Source: Polaromonas sp.
GTDB lineage: Bacteria; Pseudomonadota; Gammaproteobacteria; Burkholderiales; Burkholderiaceae
DNA length: 6,278 nucleotides
Direction: 5' to 3'
Assembly: GCA_013823505.1 (NCBI GenBank)
Contig: PNMH01000149.1
Coordinates: forward strand, 1 to 6,278
Below, piece by piece: positions 1 through 5,409 of this stretch. Numbering within the stretch: the stretch's first letter is position 1; every line of letters starts with the position of its first letter. Below the pieces are notes generated by a model, which was given only the letters and a program-made list of their open reading frames with translations, searched no databases and had not been told where the DNA came from. The translations under genes and the position numbers were made by a program.

Positions 1-1477
1 CGACTTGTTGCTCTGGTTTGTGCTGGGCGCCTTCTTCACTGGCCTGCTGGGCAGCTACGCGCTGCGCGTCATCACGCGGCCGCTGGGCGCTGTGGTGCAG
101 CAGGCACAAGCCATTTCGGAACGGCGCTTCCTCACCGTGCCCGAGCCACGCACGCCGGAGCTGCGCGCCGTCAGCCGCGCCATGAACGACATGGCGGGCC
201 GCATACAACTCATGTTTGCCGACGAATCGAACCGCTTGGACGAACTGCACAAGCGCGTCAACTTCGACCCCGTCACCGGACTGGCCAACCGCGAGCATTT
301 CATGGCCTACCTGCGCGAGGTGCTCGATGGCGAAGCGTTCGGTTCCAGCGGCTCCCTGGTGCTGGTGCGGTTGGCGCACCTCAACGAGCTCAACGCCAAG
401 TTTGGGCACCAGCGCGCCGACCAGTTGCTGCGCGCACTGGGCGCCGTGCTGCTGGGCTGCGATCAAGAACACCCGGGGCAGCGCTCTGGGCGCGTCAAAG
501 GCGGCGAATTCGCTGTGGTCTGCCCCACGCTGGCCTCACCGACCGAGGCCGCGCAACGGCTCTTCGAGCGCCTCTGGCGCGACTGGCTGCCCGACTGGGA
601 GCCCGAGTTCCCGGATCTGTTTCACTTGGCCGCGGTGTCTTATGTGAGGCCGCAAAACCTGCCCGACTTGCTCACCCGGGCCGACCAGGCGCTGGCGCAG
701 GCACGCACCAAAGGCCCCAACCGCTGGCATGCCGACGAACACGAAGGCGGCGGACAACTCGCCTTGCCGGCCGAGCGCTGGCGCACCCTGCTCACCGAGG
801 CGGTGCAAGGCGGCCGCTTGAGCCTGGCCTTCTACCCGGTGGTGCAGCGCGACCCCAAGCTCGCCCTGCACCAAGAAGGCGTGATCCGTTTGCGCCTAGA
901 CAACAACGGGCAGTTGCTCAGCGCCGGCGATTTCATGCCCATGGCCGCCAGCCTCAACCTGACCGCCCCCATCGACCTAGGGGTGGTGCAACTGGCCATC
1001 GAGCACCTAGGCAAGGGCAGCGGCGACGTGGCGGTCAACCTATCGGCCGAAACGATCGCCGACTTTGGCTTTCGCAACCGCCTAGTGCAGCTGCTGCAAG
1101 GCTACCCGCAGCTGTGCCCGCGCCTGCTGTTCGAGGTGCCCGAGTACGGGGTGTACAAGCGGTTCGACGCCTTTTGCGACCTGGTGCGCAGCCTCAAGGC
1201 GCTGGGCTGCCGGGTGGGGATCGAGTACTTTGGCCAGCAGTTTGCCAGCAACGGCAAACTGCCCAGCTTGGGGCTGGACTACATCAAAGTGCACCCCAGC
1301 TTCGTGCGCGGCGTCAGCCTGAACCCGGGCAACCAAGAGTTTTTGCGCGGGCTGTGCACCATGGCGCATGCGCTGGGCATCACCGTGATTGCCCAAGGCG
1401 TGGAACAAGCCGAGGACTTGCCACTGCTGGCGCAGCTCGGCTTCGACGGCGCGACCGGGCCCGGGGTGGTGGGGTGA
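1..1477 (+). CDS. lapD: LapD-like c-di-GMP receptor, 5'-truncated (TM-HAMP-degenerate GGDEF-degenerate EAL)
   Basis: The reading frame is open to the left edge, so the 5' end (periplasmic sensor and first membrane helix) is missing; the TTG at 5 is used only for numbering. Visible in order: a hydrophobic transmembrane segment (residues about 2-20), a HAMP-like linker beginning ITRPL (23-27) with the LapD-style stretch TPELRAVSRAMN, a GGDEF domain (about 88-240) and an EAL domain (about 260-490). The GGDEF signature is KGGEF (165-169) and EAL reads EGV (291-293). Other EAL catalytic positions have changed: EYFG (407-410) where DDFG is usual and AQGVE (463-467) where AEGVE is usual. VNLS (344-347), E377 and K428 remain. 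Loss of both catalytic signatures is typical of LapD, an inner-membrane protein that senses c-di-GMP and sequesters the periplasmic protease LapG to keep adhesins on the surface and stabilise biofilm. lapG is probably upstream, which is inference. Cyclase or phosphodiesterase activity is unlikely. Confidence 0.87.
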   Translation, partial: DLLLWFVLGAFFTGLLGSYALRVITRPLGAVVQQAQAISERRFLTVPEPRTPELRAVSRAMNDMAGRIQLMFADESNRLDELHKRVNFDPVTGLANREHFMAYLREVLDGEAFGSSGSLVLVRLAHLNELNAKFGHQRADQLLRALGAVLLGCDQEHPGQRSGRVKGGEFAVVCPTLASPTEAAQRLFERLWRDWLPDWEPEFPDLFHLAAVSYVRPQNLPDLLTRADQALAQARTKGPNRWHADEHEGGGQLALPAERWRTLLTEAVQGGRLSLAFYPVVQRDPKLALHQEGVIRLRLDNNGQLLSAGDFMPMAASLNLTAPIDLGVVQLAIEHLGKGSGDVAVNLSAETIADFGFRNRLVQLLQGYPQLCPRLLFEVPEYGVYKRFDAFCDLVRSLKALGCRVGIEYFGQQFASNGKLPSLGLDYIKVHPSFVRGVSLNPGNQEFLRGLCTMAHALGITVIAQGVEQAEDLPLLAQLGFDGATGPGVVG

Positions 1478-1498
1478 GGCGGTGCGGCGGTGCGGCGG
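1478..1498. repeat. short GC-rich tandem repeat in the convergent spacer
   Basis: The 8-bp unit GGCGGTGC occurs twice in tandem (1478-1485 and 1486-1493), followed by a partial third copy GGCGG. It starts one base after the lapD stop and sits in the 44-bp gap between two convergent stop codons. There is no strong hairpin with a T-tract on either strand, so it does not qualify as a Rho-independent terminator. It may be simple slippage sequence. Confidence 0.5.
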
Positions 1499-1521
1499 CG
1501 AGCTTTGCACCCACCGAGCTG

Positions 1522-4500
1522 TTACGCCACCGCCCGAGCCCGGATGACTTCGAGCACCTGCACAATCTCTGTCACCTTCGCAGGCGCAAACACCCCTGCC
1601 GGCCCCTGTGCATTCACATCCGTGAATGGCGACTCAAACAACCGCCCAGACTCCATGATTCCGGTCTGGGTCAGCTCTTCGACGATGAGGTTGATGAATT
1701 CAATCTGGTTTGCCGTGGCGGTGCCGCCTTGCAGGAACTCACTGAAGGCCTGCATGGCCGCTTCCCGGTCTAGGCCGACCAAGGAGCGGACGAACAGGCC
1801 CAGCCCGTGGCTCTTCTCCTTGGCCTCGGCAATCAGCGCGGCGTTGCCGCCCGCCTGCAACAGCATCATCTCCAGCTCTTCTAGGTCCACACCCGTCAGC
1901 GGCTGGTTGCGGCGCAGGCGCTGCAGGGCAAGGTGGGATTCATGTTCTTTCAGGAATACGCGGGCCTTTTCCTTGAACTTGGCCATGTTCAGGCCGGCCG
2001 TTGCTTGCGGCAGGTCGATGTTCGTGAGTTCGCCGATGGCGTCTTCAAAGTCGGTGTAAACGACCTTCTTCTGGCCCTTGGGGATGAGCTTGACCAGTGC
2101 ACGCAGGCGCTTGCGGGCCATCTCCAGCAGTGGCACGGTCACACCTTCCCACCACTCATCGCTGGCCACGGCCTGAATCAGCACCCACTCGGCCTTGATG
2201 GCAGGGATGGCCACCTGCTCCTCTAGGGCGCTGGCTATCTTCTGAATTTTGTCCTTCAGGCTGGCGAAGTCGGTGCCGGCTTGCAGCACCGTCAGCTGCG
2301 TGCGCAGCAGTAGCATGTCAAAGCGCTTGGCCTCTTCGTCTTCGTCCACCAGCGCAGTGGGCAAGCCAGCCACATGGGTTTCCAGCTCGTGCCGGGCTTC
2401 GGTGTCGAGCTTCTCCCAAGCATCGGCCTTGGCGTAGCGCTCCACGTGCTGCCGCTTGGGTCGCACCACGAAGTTGTCTGGGTTCATGGCAGCCACCTGC
2501 TCGTGCAGCAGGCTGGCAAGGGCTTGCCGCACGTCCTTGAGCGTCAGGTTGGTGGCCCATGGCTTGGGCGCTGCGTCATTGGCCGAAATGTCGCCATGGG
2601 TGCCGCCGGGGATGCGCGCATCCAGTTCGGCCACCAGTTCCAGCCGGGCCTTGAACAGGCGGGTGCCCAAGGGTTCGGATGCCGCGCCTTCCTTGAAATC
2701 TGGGTTCTGGCTGAAGAATTCGAGGTTCTGGCAGTAGTCAAAGATGAAGAAGTTCTGCTTGTCTTGCCCGGGGCCGAACAGGTCAGGGCGCAAGCGCGTA
2801 CCACGCCCCACCATCTGCCAGAACTTGGTCTTGCTGCGCACCACCTTGAAGAACACGAGGTTGACCACCTCCGGCACGTCGATGCCGGTGTCCAGCATGT
2901 CCACCGAAATGGCGATGTGTGGGGGCTTCTCGGGCTTGGAGAAATCGTCAATCAGGCTCTGGGCGTATTCGGTCTTGTGGGTTACCACCCGGGCAAAGGC
3001 GCCCTTGTGGTGCGGGTAGTTGGCGTCAAAGCGCTGGGCGATGTAGTTGGCGTGGTCGTTGTTTTTGGCGAAGATGATGGTCTTGCCCAAGCGGTCGCCA
3101 CCGGCCACCTTCTGGCCGTGCACCATCAGGGTGGCCAGCACCTTGTCCACCGTGTCTTCGTTGAACAGCCATTTGTTCAGGGCCTCGGCGTTGACCTCGT
3201 CGGGCACATTGCCTTCTTCGTCCCACTCCAGTTCGTCCCACTGGGCTTTTTCTTCGGCCGACAGGTCGGCGTAACGGATGCCCTCGCGCTGGAACTTGAG
3301 GGGCACCGAGATGGCCACGGGCGGCACCAGGTGGCCGTCGGCCACGGCTTCGTCCAAGCCATAGGCATCGGTGGGCACGCCGTCTTCCAGCCCGAACAGG
3401 CCGTAGGTGTTGTGGTCGATTTCGTCCTTGGGCGTGGCGGTCAGCCCCACCAGCAACGAATCGAAGTAGTTGAAGATGGCGCCGTATTTCTGATAGACCG
3501 AGCGGTGCGCTTCGTCGATGACGATGAGGTCGAAGTGGCCCACCCCGAAGCGGCGCTGGCCGCTGGCCACGTCGTCAATCAAGCCCATCATGGTGGGGTA
3601 GGTCGAGACGAACACCCGGCCATCGGTGTGTTTTTCGGTTCCCAAGTTCACCGGGGAGGAATCGGGCAGGTGTTTTTTGAAAGCGTTGACCGCTTGGTTG
3701 ACCAAGGCCACCCGGTCGGCTAGGAACAGCACCCGCTTGGCCCAGTTGCTCTCCATGAGCACCTTGACCAGCGCAATCACCGTGCGGGTCTTGCCGGAGC
3801 CGGTGGCCATGACCAGTAGGGCGCGGCGCTGGCGGTCCACCTCGAAGTGCTGCCCCACCTTGCGCACGGCACGGGTCTGGTAGTAGCGCTCCACGATGGC
3901 GGCATCAATCACCACCGCGGCCGGGCTCTTGCGGCTGCTGCGGCGCTGGATGGCCAGCTCCAGCTCGTCTTTCTTGTAGAAGCCCTGCACTGGGCGCGGC
4001 GGGTAGGCGGCGTCGTCCCACAGCCAGTGCTCGTAGCCGTTGGAATAGAAGATGACCGGGCGCTGGCCGTACCTCTGCTCCAGGCAGTCGGCATAGAGCT
4101 TGGCCTGCTGCTGGCCCACGGCAGCGCTTTTGGTGGTGCGCTTGGCTTCAATCAGGGCCAGGGGTTTACCGTCATCCCCCCACAGCACGTAGTCCACATA
4201 GCCCTTGCCCTCGTGGTTGGGCATGCCGCTCACTTCCACCTCGAAGTTCACCGCCGGGTTCAGGTTCCAGCCGGCTTCCTTCAGCAGCACGTCGATGAAG
4301 GCTTGGCGGGTTTCGGCTTCGGAATAGTCGTGGCTGTCGGGCTCGGCGGCGTTGGCCTTTTTGGCGGCAGCCACTTCGGCTTGCAGCTGCTTGAGCTCGC
4401 TGGACAGGGCGGCTTGTTCTTTGAGGGCGGCGGCCAGCTTGTCGTCGCGCTCCTTCAGGCTGGCTTCGAGCTTTTGCAACTGCTCGGCCGACTGGGGGGC

Positions 4501-4938
4501 GGCGCCAGATGCAGCGGGGAACAAGGCGGGTGAGAACCCCAGCCCGGGGGATGGCCGGGCGCTGCGCCCATAGGTGCGGGCCAACCAGTAGCAGAAGTGG
4601 AACAGCTCGCGCAGGGCGATGACGGCATCGGTATCGTGCACCTTGCGGGTGCTGTGCACGGCCAGACTGCCCAAGTCTTTGATGAGGCGCGCTTTGGTAA
4701 ACAGCGCATCGCCCACGGTGGACTTGAAGCAGGGCTCGTGGATGAAGGCGCTCAGGTTGTCTTTGTAGGGGCGGTGCAGACTGTGGTCGTGGGCATACAT
4801 CCACGCCACGGCCAGTTCCAGCGTGCGGCGGGCATAGAAGCAGGAAGCGCGGGCGTCGGCATTCGCCAAGCCTTCAGCCTTGGTGGCGGCCTCAAAGAAC
4901 AGCGGCCATTCGGGCTGGAGGAAGGCGAAGTTGCTCAT
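1522..4938 (-). CDS. hsdR: Type I restriction endonuclease subunit R (HsdR, EcoEI-like, with N-terminal DUF4145-like domain)
   Basis: A complete 1138-residue restriction and translocation subunit. In order: an N-terminal helical DUF4145/HEPN-like region (about 1-130); a charged coiled coil (about 151-195, rich in LxxL, K, E and Q); the HsdR nuclease domain with D249, EAK (264-266) and the QxxxY motif Q278-Y282, forming a PD-(D/E)xK site; then an SF2 translocase with ATGSGKT (378-384, Walker A), DEAH (475-478), LTATPK (499-504), LDTGIDVPE (682-690) and QMVGRGTRLR (708-717). The C-terminal part (about 970-1138) resembles the EcoEI R-subunit C-terminal domain. With HsdM and HsdS the family forms a complex that translocates and cleaves DNA lacking the cognate methylation. 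All catalytic motifs are intact. The ATG overlaps the upstream stop as ATGA, supporting this start; AGGGA lies 10 nt upstream. The stop is TAA. hsdM and hsdS are not in the window and should lie upstream. Confidence 0.96.
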   Translation of the reverse strand: MSNFAFLQPEWPLFFEAATKAEGLANADARASCFYARRTLELAVAWMYAHDHSLHRPYKDNLSAFIHEPCFKSTVGDALFTKARLIKDLGSLAVHSTRKVHDTDAVIALRELFHFCYWLARTYGRSARPSPGLGFSPALFPAASGAAPQSAEQLQKLEASLKERDDKLAAALKEQAALSSELKQLQAEVAAAKKANAAEPDSHDYSEAETRQAFIDVLLKEAGWNLNPAVNFEVEVSGMPNHEGKGYVDYVLWGDDGKPLALIEAKRTTKSAAVGQQQAKLYADCLEQRYGQRPVIFYSNGYEHWLWDDAAYPPRPVQGFYKKDELELAIQRRSSRKSPAAVVIDAAIVERYYQTRAVRKVGQHFEVDRQRRALLVMATGSGKTRTVIALVKVLMESNWAKRVLFLADRVALVNQAVNAFKKHLPDSSPVNLGTEKHTDGRVFVSTYPTMMGLIDDVASGQRRFGVGHFDLIVIDEAHRSVYQKYGAIFNYFDSLLVGLTATPKDEIDHNTYGLFGLEDGVPTDAYGLDEAVADGHLVPPVAISVPLKFQREGIRYADLSAEEKAQWDELEWDEEGNVPDEVNAEALNKWLFNEDTVDKVLATLMVHGQKVAGGDRLGKTIIFAKNNDHANYIAQRFDANYPHHKGAFARVVTHKTEYAQSLIDDFSKPEKPPHIAISVDMLDTGIDVPEVVNLVFFKVVRSKTKFWQMVGRGTRLRPDLFGPGQDKQNFFIFDYCQNLEFFSQNPDFKEGAASEPLGTRLFKARLELVAELDARIPGGTHGDISANDAAPKPWATNLTLKDVRQALASLLHEQVAAMNPDNFVVRPKRQHVERYAKADAWEKLDTEARHELETHVAGLPTALVDEDEEAKRFDMLLLRTQLTVLQAGTDFASLKDKIQKIASALEEQVAIPAIKAEWVLIQAVASDEWWEGVTVPLLEMARKRLRALVKLIPKGQKKVVYTDFEDAIGELTNIDLPQATAGLNMAKFKEKARVFLKEHESHLALQRLRRNQPLTGVDLEELEMMLLQAGGNAALIAEAKEKSHGLGLFVRSLVGLDREAAMQAFSEFLQGGTATANQIEFINLIVEELTQTGIMESGRLFESPFTDVNAQGPAGVFAPAKVTEIVQVLEVIRARAVA

Positions 4939-5408
4939 TCGAAATCCGTCCCTGTTTGTGCGTTTGAAATGGCCGTGATCAGGGCCAGCTTCAGGCTTTC
5001 GGAGAAATCGTCCTCGTACAGCAAGGAGGCAATCACATCCCGAAGGAGCTCTTTGCTGACCACGTTGTCGGCCACATACACGGCGATGTTTTCCATCTCG
5101 TGAACAAAGCGCGCGACCACATAGTCGTAGCCGTTGAGCTCCAGAAAGTAGGCGCCCAACGCAATGGAAGACCGCTTGTTGCCGTCGTTGAACGAGTGGT
5201 TCTTGTTGATGGAAAACACCAGATGACAGAGTTTGTCGGTCATTTCGGGGTAGTAGGCACCGTTCCGAATGTGGCCCAGCACACTTTCCAAGTGCTCCAC
5301 ATTTTTGACGCCAGGCAAGCCACCAGAGTGGTCAATCACCCAGCGCTGAGTTTGCAAGGCATGGGCCACATCGAAATAAAGGTACCGCAGGCCTTCGTGC
5401 TCGTCCAT
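4935..5408 (-). CDS. Doc/Fic-family protein (death-on-curing-type toxin)
   Basis: A 157-residue protein with the Fic fold signature HSFNDGNKR (71-79, H71 the expected key histidine). Before it comes a Doc-like stretch (GLPGVKNVEHLESVLGHI, 30-47) and after it FLELNGY (88-94). The residue after GN is K, as in Doc (HxFx[ND][AG]NKR), rather than the G of classical AMP-transferring Fic proteins (HPFxxGNGR). Doc of phage P1 inactivates EF-Tu by phosphorylation, so a kinase-like, translation-arresting toxin is the first guess; AMPylation is the alternative. No transmembrane or signal segment is seen. The ATG at 5408 follows the upstream stop by one base and has a good Shine-Dalgarno. Its TGA overlaps the hsdR start as ATGA, implying translational coupling. 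No Phd-like antitoxin is adjacent, and the only candidate partner is the upstream DNA-binding protein. The family call is strong, but biochemical activity and toxicity are inferred. Confidence 0.88.
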   Translation of the reverse strand: MDEHEGLRYLYFDVAHALQTQRWVIDHSGGLPGVKNVEHLESVLGHIRNGAYYPEMTDKLCHLVFSINKNHSFNDGNKRSSIALGAYFLELNGYDYVVARFVHEMENIAVYVADNVVSKELLRDVIASLLYEDDFSESLKLALITAISNAQTGTDFE

Positions 5409-5409
5409 C

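Noticed and set aside
5..7. TTG at position 5 as a true start for the LapD-like gene
   Set aside because: It would start the protein inside a transmembrane helix and remove the periplasmic sensor. The frame stays open to the window edge, so the gene is better treated as truncated.
1455..1464. Palindrome CCGGGCCCGG near the end of lapD
   Set aside because: A 10-bp GC-only palindrome is unsurprising at this base composition. It lies in conserved LapD C-terminal coding sequence and has no T-tract.
1478..1535. Possible terminator hairpin from GGCGGTG (1478-1484) pairing with CACCGCC near 1528-1534
   Set aside because: The arms are only 7 bp with a loop of over 40 nt, part of the right arm lies in hsdR coding sequence, and no T-tract follows.
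2374..3723. Long open frame on the + strand (449 codons) opposite hsdR, and similar long ones at 3847-4533
   Set aside because: These are antisense shadows of the GC-rich hsdR gene. Their composition is dominated by G, V, H and L, with no recognisable domain, while the - strand frame carries every HsdR motif.
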